Positions 25,751 to 35,114 are shown, numbered from the stretch's first letter. The stretch is DNA of 64,000 bases from Clostridia bacterium (GCA_910574255.1 CAJTAK010000002.1:124001-188000), one strand, 5' to 3'. Translations and numbers: made by a program. The notes: generated by a model not told the origin, from the letters alone.

Positions 25751-27043
25751 TTATTTTGCTGTTTCTTTCTCCGCCATACGGTTAGACATGAGAACAAACG
25801 GAATCCAGATCAACGTTCCAACCACCAGAATAACCAGCTGTACAATCGCTCCCCTCCATCCATAGGATAGAGCCGCATTGATAAACAAAGGTAATCCAAA
25901 GGGTGCATCCACCGTACTACAGCTTATAAATCCAATTTTAATAGCCCCCAAAGCAATAGCAGCCGCAATTCCCGAATTCAGAATAAAGGGAACCGCAAAT
26001 ACCGGATTCAGCACAAGGGGAAGACCAAACACCATTGGCTCTCCGATTCCGCAAATCCCCGGAAGCAAGGAAAGCTTGGCAATAGCCCGGTGCTCCTCTC
26101 TCTTGGAAAACATCAGAATCGCAAAAATCAGGGACAAGGTAAGTCCTGCACCGCCCACTACAATAAATACCGTCCAAAGTCCTCTTGTAAGGGGCTGGGT
26201 TGCCGCCTGTCCTGCCTCAACGGCTGCGATATTTGCCGCAAGAGCCGCTGCAGAAAGAGGGCTTCTGATAGGCTCCACCACCAGACCGCCGTGAATGCCT
26301 AAAAACCAGAAAAGCTGGCAGGCAATGGCCATAATGATAATTCCCGGTGTGGTCTGCACAATGGCGGACAGAGGCGCCTGAATAATATTATAAATAAACT
26401 CATTGATATAGGAGCCCGTAGCCAGATGAAACAGTTCTCCAAAGATAGAAGTACAGGTAATAATCACAAATACTGGAATCAAAATGTTAAAGGATACGGC
26501 AATTCCCTGAGGAACGGAATCCGGCATTTTGATCTTCAGCTTTTCAATGTTGCTAAGCTTCTGGAACAGGTTGGTGATCAGTACAGCCGTCAGCATACCG
26601 ATAAAAAGCCCTTGTGCTCCCAGCACACCGCCGCCCAAGCCTGATGCCGTTCCGCTAGCTTCCTCAATAACAACCGTTACCACATTGGGAACCATGGAAA
26701 AATAAGCAATCACACAGAGAATAGCCGTCAAAAACTCCGGCATCTTCTTTGCCCTTGCCAAGTGCAGAGCAATCAGAAATATAACTGGTATGGTCATACA
26801 GGATACCGCCGCAAAGCTCATGGCCGAGAATGCCGGAGCCAGATTCTTAAGGGCTGGAATCCACTGTGCCAGTCCCGTTCTTTCATTGGAAATCACGGAG
26901 CCCAATAGGGTTCCAAAGGAGCCTACGATAATAAACGGCACATAATCGGTAAATGCGTTTTTAATACTGCTTAAATAGATATTATTGTCTACAAAGTCCG
27001 CTATGTCCATTAAGCGGTCTTCCATTTTATCCTTAAATCCCAT
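25751..27043 (-). CDS. PTS lactose/cellobiose-family EIIC permease
   Basis: A 430-residue integral membrane protein of the EIIC Lac/Cel family with about ten membrane segments. It begins MGFKDKMEDRLMDIADFVDN and contains AFTDYVPFIIVGSFGTLLG, FLGIHGGLVVEPI and GIGEPMVFGLPLVLNP, which hold the substrate-binding His and Glu of the family. It lies between IIB and the glucosidase gene, spaced only two and 87 bases, in one transcription unit. Confidence 0.92.
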   Translation of the reverse strand: MGFKDKMEDRLMDIADFVDNNIYLSSIKNAFTDYVPFIIVGSFGTLLGSVISNERTGLAQWIPALKNLAPAFSAMSFAAVSCMTIPVIFLIALHLARAKKMPEFLTAILCVIAYFSMVPNVVTVVIEEASGTASGLGGGVLGAQGLFIGMLTAVLITNLFQKLSNIEKLKIKMPDSVPQGIAVSFNILIPVFVIITCTSIFGELFHLATGSYINEFIYNIIQAPLSAIVQTTPGIIIMAIACQLFWFLGIHGGLVVEPIRSPLSAAALAANIAAVEAGQAATQPLTRGLWTVFIVVGGAGLTLSLIFAILMFSKREEHRAIAKLSLLPGICGIGEPMVFGLPLVLNPVFAVPFILNSGIAAAIALGAIKIGFISCSTVDAPFGLPLFINAALSYGWRGAIVQLVILVVGTLIWIPFVLMSNRMAEKETAK

Positions 27044-27045
27044 AG

Positions 27046-27354
27046 TTACTTTCTCCCCTCGTAAAGTGTTTCCGCCTGTCTAAGCACTGCCGCTCCATCG
27101 CAGCGACCGTAAGCCGGCCCGTCAATCACGTCCACAGCCGCCTGATCCCCTACCAGCTTTGTTACACGTCTCAAAATATGGCGCACCTGGGGTCCTAAAA
27201 GAAGCACGTCAAAGTTGCCTAGTTCCTCCTGAATCTCTCCCTGCTCCACTGCCCAGATCTTGTACTCTTTTCCCTCTGCCTTTGCGGCCTCCTGCATTTT
27301 GGATACTACCAGACTGGTTGACATACCTGCGTTACAAGCTAACATAATTCTCAT
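27046..27354 (-). CDS. PTS lactose/cellobiose-family EIIB
   Basis: A 102-residue cytoplasmic phosphotransferase domain: RIMLACNAGMSTSLVVSKM holds the phosphorylated Cys near residue 7, followed by DVLLLGPQVRHI. It accepts phosphate from the IIA protein encoded immediately upstream and passes it to the sugar in EIIC. It abuts the IIA gene with no gap. Confidence 0.93.
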   Translation of the reverse strand: MRIMLACNAGMSTSLVVSKMQEAAKAEGKEYKIWAVEQGEIQEELGNFDVLLLGPQVRHILRRVTKLVGDQAAVDVIDGPAYGRCDGAAVLRQAETLYEGRK

Positions 27355-27681
27355 TTATTTTCCCTCCTTAAGTTCTTTGATTACTCGATATAAATTGATA
27401 AATTCCTCTGCATTGTCTCTGGCCATCATAGCCATGGTTAAATGATCCTGGGCGTGAACCAGTATGATATTGACCTCCACCGGGCTGCCGTTCGCCTCTT
27501 CCTGAATCATGTCAAACTGCGACTGATGAGCCTTTCGCATATCCTCTTCCGCTTCCTTAAGATACCCCTCGGCCTCCTCAAACTGAAACTCTCTGGCAGC
27601 CTCCACCGCCATCAATGCCTTGGATTTGGCATTGCCTGCATTCATAATCAGCTCAAATGCCGCTGCATATTTGTCATCCAT
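27355..27681 (-). CDS. PTS lactose/cellobiose-family EIIA
   Basis: A 108-residue three-helix protein: AFELIMNAGNAKSKALMAVEAA and VEVNIILVHAQDHLTMAMMA, in which the VHAQDH His pair includes the phospho-accepting His. It works as a trimer in the family. It lies between the PRD regulator and IIB genes. Confidence 0.93.
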   Translation of the reverse strand: MDDKYAAAFELIMNAGNAKSKALMAVEAAREFQFEEAEGYLKEAEEDMRKAHQSQFDMIQEEANGSPVEVNIILVHAQDHLTMAMMARDNAEEFINLYRVIKELKEGK

Positions 27682-27683
27682 TG

Positions 27684-29576
27684 TTATTTACTCCTTTCTG
27701 CCTGTTCCAAAAGTATTGCTAAGGTCTCATAGCTCTTCTCTCTGATTAACCGTTCCATGCTTTCCCTGTCCAGCAAAAGTCTTGCCGTGGCCGAATAAAA
27801 GTTTTGAATTTTCTTTTTCTTCTTTTTCGAAACGGATACCAAAAATACCACCTGTACATCCTGATTCTCATCCCATTTTACCGGCCTTTCCAGAATAGAT
27901 ACACTGACAAAGGTTTCCTCTGTCATCACTTTGCATGGATGGGGCATTGCCACCCCATTTCCCATACAAGTTCGGGCTAAAGCCTCTCTTTTTTGCACTG
28001 CTTCTTCAAAGCCCTTGGGAAGCTCTCTAACATCTTCTATCCTGCCAATAATCTCATGGAGAACTTCTTCCTTTGTCTCTCCCGGTATGTTAATAAAAAA
28101 CAAGCTTTTGGGATAGTATCCCAGTACCGGACCCTCCTGTGCTCCGGAAAGGAATCTTCGAATTCCCGGAAAATCATCCTCCTCTAAAAAGCCTTTTATC
28201 TCACAGATTGGAATGGAAACATGCTCTTGTATAGGTACTGTGGTAAATATGTAATCAACCTGAGAAAAATCCTGTTTTCCAATTCCTCTGTGATCGCAGA
28301 TAGTGATCTCATCAATATAATCCCGAAATGATTCCTGCATCCGATAAGCCATAAGCCTTGCAGTTCCCACACCGGAAGCACAGACCAGCAATACACGCTT
28401 TTTTTCAATCTGCTTTCGGTTTCGTTCCAGCGATAAGGCCAATGCCAGTGCAATATAGGAAACCTCATTATCATCCAGTATGGAACCGAACTTCCTCTCC
28501 AGAACACCGCAGGACTGGACCGCCATAGCGTATGCCAGGCTATACCGCTTTTTTACCTCCTGCAAAAGAGGATTCGTCAGCCGCATACCATATTTCATAC
28601 GGATCACCAGCGGAACCAAATGCCGGCCCAATGCCATAATCAGCTCCAGATCATCCCGAACATCAAACTGAAATACCTCATAGATTTCCTGAAGCATCTC
28701 CTTGACTGCTCTCTGGATATCACTGTTTATCACCAGATTCCGGCCGGATTCCTTTCCTGCAAAATGGATGGCCAGGTAGCGGAGCTCCTCTTTTGGGAAC
28801 TGAATATCCATACTTCGGCTGATTCTCCGGGCACAATTCTCTGCCAGACGGTAATCCTCCTCCTGGATCAGATCCTCAACCTCTTCCTCCGGGATAGACA
28901 CATACTGCCCCTCCCGAACTCTTTTTATGGAAACTGCTATGTGAAGAACCAGGCTGTTTAACCCTACGTCCGAGATACGGTATTCCTCGTCCTCAAGCAT
29001 TTCCAAAAGAAGCTCCGCAATCTGACGTTCATCCGGGGTTATGGCAAGCCTGCTGCCTGGTGTCTTCTCATTTTTCATCTGCTGATACCTTGTAATACAC
29101 TGACGCATCTGAAATTCTTCTCCCCGAAGCCGCATGCCATAATGGGGCTTCCGCTCCATGGAAAGATGAAACTCTTCAAAAAATTCCTCTGCCTTTTTCA
29201 TGTCGGCCGCCAGCGTCTTTCTGCTCACAAAGACGGCATCGCAGATTTCTTCAATCTTAATATAATCACTGCTTTTCAGGAACTGTTCAATAATAAACTG
29301 AACTCTTTGGGCTGCATCCGTGGGCGGCTTCTGCCGCTGTTCCGCTGAGAGGAACATGGCCTGAAAAGTATTCGGCTCCGTCACCTCCAGCATGTAGCCC
29401 ACACCCCTTTTGGAGAGTATCTGTGCTCCATTGCTCCTAAGCTTCTCATCAAGCTCCTTTAACAGCTTTCTCAGGGTCTTGGAACTTAGATTCATTTTGC
29501 TTGCAAGCTCTTCCAGGCTCTTAAATTCATCCTGTGCCAAGAGACTTAAAAGATTCGTCAATCTTTCGCCTAACAT
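27684..29576 (-). CDS. PRD-domain transcriptional regulator/antiterminator (LicR/BglG type)
   Basis: A 630-residue regulator. Domains in order: N-terminal winged HTH (LLSLLAQDEFKSLEELASKM), a second Mga-like HTH, PRD1 (about 180-280), PRD2 (about 290-400, with AIHFAGKESGRN), an EIIB-like domain (VLLVCASGVGTARLM, about 405-495) and an EIIA domain of the fructose type (MGNGVAMPHPCKVM, near 550-630). Such proteins activate PTS operons when phosphorylated by HPr and are switched off by the cognate EIIB. The start at 29576 follows GGAGGGAAACT. It is the first gene of the operon it presumably controls. Confidence 0.92.
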   Translation of the reverse strand: MLGERLTNLLSLLAQDEFKSLEELASKMNLSSKTLRKLLKELDEKLRSNGAQILSKRGVGYMLEVTEPNTFQAMFLSAEQRQKPPTDAAQRVQFIIEQFLKSSDYIKIEEICDAVFVSRKTLAADMKKAEEFFEEFHLSMERKPHYGMRLRGEEFQMRQCITRYQQMKNEKTPGSRLAITPDERQIAELLLEMLEDEEYRISDVGLNSLVLHIAVSIKRVREGQYVSIPEEEVEDLIQEEDYRLAENCARRISRSMDIQFPKEELRYLAIHFAGKESGRNLVINSDIQRAVKEMLQEIYEVFQFDVRDDLELIMALGRHLVPLVIRMKYGMRLTNPLLQEVKKRYSLAYAMAVQSCGVLERKFGSILDDNEVSYIALALALSLERNRKQIEKKRVLLVCASGVGTARLMAYRMQESFRDYIDEITICDHRGIGKQDFSQVDYIFTTVPIQEHVSIPICEIKGFLEEDDFPGIRRFLSGAQEGPVLGYYPKSLFFINIPGETKEEVLHEIIGRIEDVRELPKGFEEAVQKREALARTCMGNGVAMPHPCKVMTEETFVSVSILERPVKWDENQDVQVVFLVSVSKKKKKKIQNFYSATARLLLDRESMERLIREKSYETLAILLEQAERSK

Positions 29577-29712
29577 AGTTTCCCTCCGCTGTTTTTGATG
29601 TGGATTCCTGATAAAATTATCATAGCATCTTGAACTGCAAAGTTCTATCACCGGATTTTCCATCTGATTTTGGAAAATAGTACATGAAAAATGTTGGGTG
29701 GTTCTTCTTTGT

Positions 29713-29768
29713 AGTAGATCAAAAAAGAACAGCGGCCGCCCCTTGTGGGATACTCTGCTGTTCTCCGT
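29713..29768 (-). terminator. Hairpin terminator downstream of the flavodoxin relic
   Basis: GAACAGC / GCTGTTC arms with flanking A6 and T6 runs form a hairpin that could terminate in either direction. Confidence 0.55.
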
Positions 29769-29793
29769 TTTTTATTTTTCATAATTCTGTCTC

Positions 29794-29940
29794 TTCATCC
29801 CGCCTCCTGCGGCAGTGGAAATACAGACGGCCTGCTTTCGGAACATCCGTTTCTCCGAACAATGCATCATCCAGCAATATCCATAATGATCCGGAAAATT
29901 CTTCTTATTTTCAATTTTATCTCCCCTTGCCTATCTCTTT
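29794..29940 (-). pseudogene. Fragment of a flavodoxin-type reductase gene
   Basis: About 110 bases closely match positions 22270-22380 inside the intact reductase gene (MFRKQAVCISTAAGGGMK region and the YGYRWMVH region). Both ends of the gene are missing and no open frame remains. It is a partial duplication or the remnant of a second paralogue. Confidence 0.8.
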
Positions 29941-30080
29941 CATGTCCTAAGTCGCCTGCGATGGCTCTGATGTTAAATATTCTCCATCATCTATTCCGCA
30001 AATCTTTATACGCCTCTGCCGCCATAGATTCCATAACAGAATTATAATTTTCCACAAAACCTTTTTAATACTATTAATTT

Positions 30081-30503
30081 CTATAAATCATCCAAAGTCA
30101 TACAAGGCAGTTCCTTTTCCTGCCTTAACTGCTTGTCATTTGTAAAAAGCATATCACACTCACTAACCTTTGCGGCTGTAATCTGCAAAGAATCCATGCC
30201 TTTGAAATGTTTGAATTGTCCACGGATTTTTGCCGCCTGTTCCGCTATCTCACTGTCTATATTAACAACTTCAATATTCATGTAGTCCATAAAACGTTTA
30301 AAATTATCAATCAATTCCATCTTTCCATTTGCATATGGAAACACTAAATATTCTTCAACAGTAATTACAGAAGTAACAATCTGTATATTCCTGCTAAGAC
30401 ACATTTCAAAAAATTTTTTCATCTTATCTACATACAATGCACTATGTTCCAAATAATATATGATTGGTGAAGTATCAATATATACCCTCTTAAAATCTGT
30501 CAT
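30081..30503 (-). CDS. PIN-domain toxin (VapC-like)
   Basis: A 140-residue PIN RNase: FKRVYIDTSPIIYYLE contains the first catalytic Asp, VTSVITVEEYLVFP the conserved Glu region, and FKGMDSLQITAAKVSECDMLFTNDKQL the later Asp residues. The active site therefore looks complete. It overlaps the upstream small antitoxin gene by 14 bases. A fragment of a paralogue lies at 23612-23770. Confidence 0.88.
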   Translation of the reverse strand: MTDFKRVYIDTSPIIYYLEHSALYVDKMKKFFEMCLSRNIQIVTSVITVEEYLVFPYANGKMELIDNFKRFMDYMNIEVVNIDSEIAEQAAKIRGQFKHFKGMDSLQITAAKVSECDMLFTNDKQLRQEKELPCMTLDDL

Positions 30504-30702
30504 TATCTCTAAGCTCCCTTACATAAGCATCTGCACTCTGCCCTCTTTCTGTAGGCGGCATAATAAACTGCTCCAGATCCCATCCTCTTTCCTTTGTTTC
30601 ATTCTCTTTCATTAAGTTATTTATAAATTGTATAATTGCGGCTAACTTATCTTCCGGTACTCTCTCTAGTTCTGCAATAGCACTTTGTCTTAATGCTGTC
30701 AT
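30490..30702 (-). CDS. Antitoxin partner of the PIN toxin
   Basis: A 70-residue protein starting MTALRQSAIAELERVPEDKL with a helical middle and a C-terminal tail (PPTERGQSADAYVRELRDND) likely to wrap the toxin. It has the DUF2281/VapB-like look of antitoxins next to PIN genes. A perfect AAGGAGG precedes the ATG. Overlap with the toxin gene supports the pairing. Confidence 0.75.
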   Translation of the reverse strand: MTALRQSAIAELERVPEDKLAAIIQFINNLMKENETKERGWDLEQFIMPPTERGQSADAYVRELRDNDRF

Positions 30703-30811
30703 ATATCTACCTCCTTGTTACATCTATGTCTCATAACATGGCTACAATTTTTTATATTTTTCTTTAAATTCTATTTCCATCTCTCTGCCTCTGAAAATTG
30801 TATTAATATCA

Positions 30812-31129
30812 CTATATCTTCACAATCTTCAAATCATACCCCAAAGCCCTCACAATACTGTAAAACAGCTTTAATGATGGACTATGCTCCTTATTCTCAA
30901 TACGTGAAATTGCCTGCTGCTTATTTCCTGTAAGCTTTGCTAATTGGCTTTGGGACATTTTTTGTTCTTTCCTCAGATTAATGATTTCATCAATCAATTC
31001 TTTTTCTTTGTCAGAAGCAGTAAATGTTGGAGCCGGCATATCTTCTCTTTGTACCAAAGGTATATTCCATTTTTCAGTCTCGACTGCCTCTAACATCCCC
31101 TGCATCGTATCATCAAAAAAATTCCCCAC
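30812..31129 (-). CDS. XRE-family antitoxin/regulator (HigA-like)
   Basis: About 105 residues from a GTG at 31129, chosen because GGAGGGATAGCA precedes it; an upstream in-frame ATG would start inside repeat G. The N-terminal part (NFFDDTMQGMLEAVETEKWN) is a toxin-binding-like arm, followed by a Cro/C1 HTH (LRKEQKMSQSQLAKLTGNKQQAISRIEN). This matches antitoxins of RelE/HigB-type toxins. The toxin gene upstream at 31262-31380 is only a relic. Confidence 0.82.
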   Translation of the reverse strand: MGNFFDDTMQGMLEAVETEKWNIPLVQREDMPAPTFTASDKEKELIDEIINLRKEQKMSQSQLAKLTGNKQQAISRIENKEHSPSLKLFYSIVRALGYDLKIVKI

Positions 31130-31174
31130 TGCTATCCCTCCTTTAAAATTTTTATAGTAAACCCACATGCACCC

Positions 31175-31267
31175 CATTGGCACACCACCATAAATGAAAG
31201 TCGGCAGTGGCGCATGGGGTATCCCTGAACTTAGTTTTCTGTTGCGCAGAAAAGGGTACTTTCATAG
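31175..31267 (+). repeat. Dispersed repeat family G, copy 2
   Basis: Matches the minus strand of 1027-1118 over about 80 bases with many substitutions, including ATGAAAG at one end and CTTTCAT at the other. It sits between the toxin relic and the XRE antitoxin gene and supplies the last bases of the relic's stop codon. Confidence 0.7.
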
Positions 31268-31380
31268 TAACTTTAAACGCTTTTTCCCCTTCTCTGTCAA
31301 ATCATCTTTTTCATTCTTAGCATATACATTGATAAAATAAATCTAGTAAATAGAGGCACTTCAATAAAGCTCCTGTTCAT
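31262..31380 (-). pseudogene. RelE/HigB-type toxin relic
   Basis: The start MNRSFIEVPLFTR and, in another frame, NVYAKNEKDDLTEKGKKRLK are the two ends of HigB/RelE-family toxins of gut Firmicutes. The middle, about 60 residues containing the RNase core, has been deleted and the frame is broken. The downstream XRE antitoxin gene is intact. Confidence 0.7.
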
Positions 31381-31408
31381 ACTCCTTATTCCTATCTTAT
31401 TATACAGA

Positions 31409-31428
31409 ATACAACATTTATGTTGTAT
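31409..31428 (-). promoter_or_regulatory. Operator-like palindrome and promoter of the HigBA-type locus
   Basis: ATACAACAT-TT-ATGTTGTAT is a perfect 9+2+9 palindrome. On the minus strand a TTGACA (31429-31434) lies immediately upstream of it with AT-rich -10 candidates inside or just after it. This fits autorepression by the XRE antitoxin. Confidence 0.7.
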
Positions 31429-31647
31429 TGTCAATAAGGTTTCATATCGTCCTAGTTCTTAGTTCATTAAACATAAGTAACATGCATATTATGGGAAAAC
31501 ACTCGAAAACAAATGATAGATAAACGCATAATTCTAAAAAAGAAATTCTCTGAAATAAAAGCAATCAAACAAATCCCATATCTCACTTCTCACCTACGGA
31601 CTACTAGTAGCTTCTTTTGGATACATGGCAAAAAAAGAGCGCAAAAA

Positions 31648-31676
31648 GGATACCCCATCTTCAGGGTATCCTCTTT
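31648..31676 (-). terminator. Terminator of the acs operon
   Basis: GGATACCC / GGGTATCC (31649-31656, 31664-31671) forms an 8-bp stem followed on the minus strand by TTTTTG. It lies 40 bases after the acsE stop codon. Confidence 0.85.
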
Positions 31677-31715
31677 CGCATCACTTAAATCTTACAACCG
31701 ATTCCCTGTTTCAGA

Positions 31716-32504
31716 TTAGATCTCCAAATAAGAATCCGCATAAAGATTATTATTCTTAATAATATCACAAGACTTAATGGTCTCCATCAACCGCAAGTCA
31801 TTGGGGTTAACAATCGCAGATGTCAAACCATTCATCATAGCCATAGCAACCATAGCAGAATCCATAATCGGACGGATGTGCTTAGGCATACCATTGGAAT
31901 TGTTGGACAGACCGCCGGTGCTCTGCATGCCCATGTCGGAGATCATCTTAATGAACTCCAGAACCTGCATCTGCTTATCCTGCATTCCCTTGATAACCAG
32001 GAATAACGGGTCAAACCACATATCCTCTTCTACAGCCATGCCGTGCTCCATACCACGCTCCATCATTGTCTGCATGTACATCATACGCTCGTCATTATCC
32101 TTAGCGATACCCTCGCCATTGCAGAGAGCAATAACAATTGCATCATTGGCCGCTGCCAGATCAATGTACTCAATTCTTCCGGCTGCATCCGCAGAGTTTA
32201 CGATGGGCTTGCCCTTGTCACGCTTGTATACGGAAATACCAGCCTCAATAGCTGCCACATTGGAGGTATCCAGTGCCAGCGGAACATTGTCAAAGTTGCT
32301 CTGCAGAAGCTCAACTGCCCACTTCATCAGCTCCGGTCCGTCATTCTCAGCCGGTCCAATGTTCACATCCAGATAAGTAGCGCCTGCATCTAACTGCTGC
32401 TTTGCACGCTTTAAGATAGGCTCCGGATCTCTCTCTGTAAAAGCCTTATTTACAGCCGGCGCTGTGGTGGAAAGTCTCTCACCAATGGTAATAAATTTTG
32501 CCAT
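31716..32504 (-). CDS. acsE: 5-methyltetrahydrofolate:corrinoid/iron-sulfur protein methyltransferase
   Basis: AcsE transfers the methyl group of methyl-THF to the Co(I) centre of the corrinoid protein AcsCD. The 262-residue TIM-barrel protein shows the pterin-binding pattern FITIGERLSTTAPAVNKAF, ATYLDVNIGPAENDG, VPLALDTSNVAAIEAG and a C-terminal QSTGGLSNNSNGMP. The start at 32504 has GGAG upstream; the longer ORF adds 14 unrelated residues. It is the last gene of the operon, 200 bases after acsC, a gap in which I see no gene. Confidence 0.95.
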   Translation of the reverse strand: MAKFITIGERLSTTAPAVNKAFTERDPEPILKRAKQQLDAGATYLDVNIGPAENDGPELMKWAVELLQSNFDNVPLALDTSNVAAIEAGISVYKRDKGKPIVNSADAAGRIEYIDLAAANDAIVIALCNGEGIAKDNDERMMYMQTMMERGMEHGMAVEEDMWFDPLFLVIKGMQDKQMQVLEFIKMISDMGMQSTGGLSNNSNGMPKHIRPIMDSAMVAMAMMNGLTSAIVNPNDLRLMETIKSCDIIKNNNLYADSYLEI

Positions 32505-32704
32505 AGTTCTTCTCCTTTTTTCGGACTGCCGGCTATCCCAAGGCAAATCGGAACAGCCGCAATCCCATTATATTTTCATTAAATTCAGATGATAACCCTA
32601 AGGTCCGGAAGCCTCCTTCCAAACCTGACTATAACAGTTACTTTCAATATACGCTCAGCCACACCGCATGTAAAACCTCACCCACGATGTCCTAAACAAT
32701 GATC

Positions 32705-34057
32705 TTAAATCTCCCCGTTTGCCTGCATGTCCTTTAAGAACTTCACAAGCTGAACTGCCTCGTTGGGAGCAACGATTACTTCCCATCCCGGAAGCTTTGC
32801 CTCAATGTCTCCTTTCAGAACAGCTACCTTACCGGGAATAATCAGCTTTCTGGACTTCACCTTGGGCTCCACGTTCTCAATAATGAACTTGGATACGGAG
32901 GTAGAAGAAAGCTTACCAGCCGCCCAAGCAGTCAGTACGGAAAGTCCGCCTGCATCACTGATAATCAGATTACAGGGAACGCCGGAACGCTCCAGCTCGC
33001 CGGATACTACAAAGTAGGTCAGAGCAAAGTCAACAGTAGTCAGACATACGGAATTCTCATCTCCGCCATTCAGAGCATAGATGCCCGGCTCTACCTTCAT
33101 GGGCTTCTGCGGATCGGTAAATACATTCTGACGCAGACCGTAAAGCGGAAGTGCCTGTGCATAGTTCATGCTCTCCATTACAATGATGGAGCCGTATTTT
33201 ACAGTAAACAGGGAAGCCAGTGCTGCCTGCAAAGCGGAATCTCCAGGAGCCAGTGCACCTACGTTTACGATAGACGGATAACCAAAGGTACGATCCGTAT
33301 TCTTCAGAGCCGCCCGGCGAACCTGTACGGTAGTTGCAAATGCATCCTTAATAGAAGCCGTTCCCACATTCAGAACCAAATTCTTGTTGCCAAGCTTCTC
33401 AATGGCGGCAACGGTATCATACAGCTCGTTGATGTCCGCACCGCGAACACCCAGAACCACGCCTGCCTCAGTGGCAAGCTTGCTCATTGCCTCGTAGTTG
33501 GAAGCGTCGGCACCGTCTAAGATAGGCTTGCTGTCCTTGCATACATCCAGAGCAGCCTTTGCCACATCTACGTTGGTGCAGTTCAGAACAAGCGTCTTTC
33601 CACTCTCCGCAGCCTTCTTTACGAACTCTGCATAGCCTTCCGGTGTGCAGTCGCCGCAGTAATCCAGATACAGCATTTCCACGTGCATACGCTCGCCGAT
33701 ACGATCATAATCTACCACCTTTGCAGCCTCAAGCTTGGCGTCCATGTTTTCCTCACAGCAGGAAATGGAAACCGCATAGCGGGATTTGCTTACATATGTT
33801 TTCTCATGACGGAACAATACGGTCTCGCCGCCCAGTGTGTACTCTGCGTCGCCGGTTCCAACCTTGATGGTTTTCATTGGCGGTGCGGTAGCCTCGGACA
33901 GCGTTGCCAGTGCGTCGTCGGACATGTGGGGACACTTGGTAATGTCAACTGCACCCTGTGCCACCTTCATAGCAAATGCCATACAGGTAGGGCTTCCACA
34001 CTCCTTACAGTTTGTCTTTGGTGTTAATTTAAAAATGTCTAAGCCTTTTAATGCCAT
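32705..34057 (-). CDS. acsC: Corrinoid/iron-sulfur protein, large subunit
   Basis: The 450-residue large subunit of the corrinoid Fe-S protein that carries methyl from AcsE to acetyl-CoA synthase. The N-terminal Fe4S4 motif is seen in TPKTNCKECGSPTCMAFAMK with the fourth Cys in DITKCPHMSD; a TIM barrel and a C-terminal cobamide-binding domain (NLIISDAGGLSVLTAWAAGK) follow. It is 25 bases downstream of acsD. Confidence 0.95.
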   Translation of the reverse strand: MALKGLDIFKLTPKTNCKECGSPTCMAFAMKVAQGAVDITKCPHMSDDALATLSEATAPPMKTIKVGTGDAEYTLGGETVLFRHEKTYVSKSRYAVSISCCEENMDAKLEAAKVVDYDRIGERMHVEMLYLDYCGDCTPEGYAEFVKKAAESGKTLVLNCTNVDVAKAALDVCKDSKPILDGADASNYEAMSKLATEAGVVLGVRGADINELYDTVAAIEKLGNKNLVLNVGTASIKDAFATTVQVRRAALKNTDRTFGYPSIVNVGALAPGDSALQAALASLFTVKYGSIIVMESMNYAQALPLYGLRQNVFTDPQKPMKVEPGIYALNGGDENSVCLTTVDFALTYFVVSGELERSGVPCNLIISDAGGLSVLTAWAAGKLSSTSVSKFIIENVEPKVKSRKLIIPGKVAVLKGDIEAKLPGWEVIVAPNEAVQLVKFLKDMQANGEI

Positions 34058-34082
34058 GGTAATTTTTCCTCCTTCCCTCGAT

Positions 34083-35024
34083 TTAAACCAGTTCTTTGAT
34101 TAATTTCGAAATCGTTGCAACTGATGTGGGATGTTTCAAAATTACCGCATTGGAACCAGATGCCAATACTGCTGCAGCCGTTTCTACTTCCATATCAATG
34201 CCACGCTCTTCCTGGGACCCCCACTCCGGCATGTCAGCCTCGGAAGCCATTGCCTCTTTCACGCTCCATGCTTCCTCAGCAACAGGAGTGATGATAGGCA
34301 TCTGAAGCTGTGCGTCATTCTGGGACAGGGCCGCCGCCTTGATACGATCCATTGTGGATACCACATACTCAAAGCCGTAGCCTGCTGCTGCGGAACCTAC
34401 GTTCATTACAACATTGCCCTGGTCCACGCCAAGCTGTCCGATAAGTACATTAAGCTGCTTTGCAAGGTTGATGTCTACGGCAGACTCCGCACCTACCTTC
34501 TGGTTGTAAGCCAGCCCTGCAGCGGCGGCTACACCCTTGTAGTTCTCTTCCCTTGCAGACATAATAAGTACGTTCTTTCCCTGAAGAGCCTCTGCAACCT
34601 TTGCAAACAGATCCGCATCTTTCTCCACGTTCTTGCATCCCTCGATAACAAGGGGTACTGAGATTGCGTCTCCTACTTCCTTTGCAATGGCAACACAGTC
34701 CTCCACGGACTTGTTCTCGCCGTTGGGATCTGCTCCCTCAAAACGAAGTACAACAAAATCTGCCCCTGGCATCTCTTCCGCTTTCTTTGCGATCTCTGCA
34801 AAGCTTGTGCATCCGTTGTAGTAGTCCTTGATCCCTGCCACTTCATTTTCCAGACCCATATCTGTAATCATGACTCCAATCTTGGGTGCATTCTCGATTG
34901 GCGCATCAAATGTATAGAAAGGTAATACATTCTCTCCGCCAAGCTTTACTGCCTTATCTCCGATACCGAGCTCTACGGTACGGATAGCAGCGTTGAACTT
35001 TCCTGATTTTCCATTAAACGGCAT
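34083..35024 (-). CDS. acsD: Corrinoid/iron-sulfur protein, small subunit
   Basis: The 313-residue TIM-barrel small subunit that pairs with AcsC to shield the cobamide. Family blocks are FNAAIRTVELGIGDKAVKLG, VGMGLENE-like MITDMGLENEVAG, and VMNVGSAAAGYGFEYVVSTM. AAAGGAGGTAACTAAG lies before the ATG. It follows acsB by 90 bases. Confidence 0.95.
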   Translation of the reverse strand: MPFNGKSGKFNAAIRTVELGIGDKAVKLGGENVLPFYTFDAPIENAPKIGVMITDMGLENEVAGIKDYYNGCTSFAEIAKKAEEMPGADFVVLRFEGADPNGENKSVEDCVAIAKEVGDAISVPLVIEGCKNVEKDADLFAKVAEALQGKNVLIMSAREENYKGVAAAAGLAYNQKVGAESAVDINLAKQLNVLIGQLGVDQGNVVMNVGSAAAGYGFEYVVSTMDRIKAAALSQNDAQLQMPIITPVAEEAWSVKEAMASEADMPEWGSQEERGIDMEVETAAAVLASGSNAVILKHPTSVATISKLIKELV

Positions 35025-35114
35025 TTCTTAGTTACCTCCTTTATCTTTTACACGGTTTTAAGCATAGGGATTTACCTCCCTATGCTTAAAACCTAAATGC
35101 TAACACATATTATA

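Noticed and set aside
32505..32704. 200-base gap between acsC and acsE as a hidden small gene or riboswitch
   Set aside because: No start with ribosome site, no conserved cobalamin-riboswitch block (such as the GCCACTG box) and no strong hairpin were visible.
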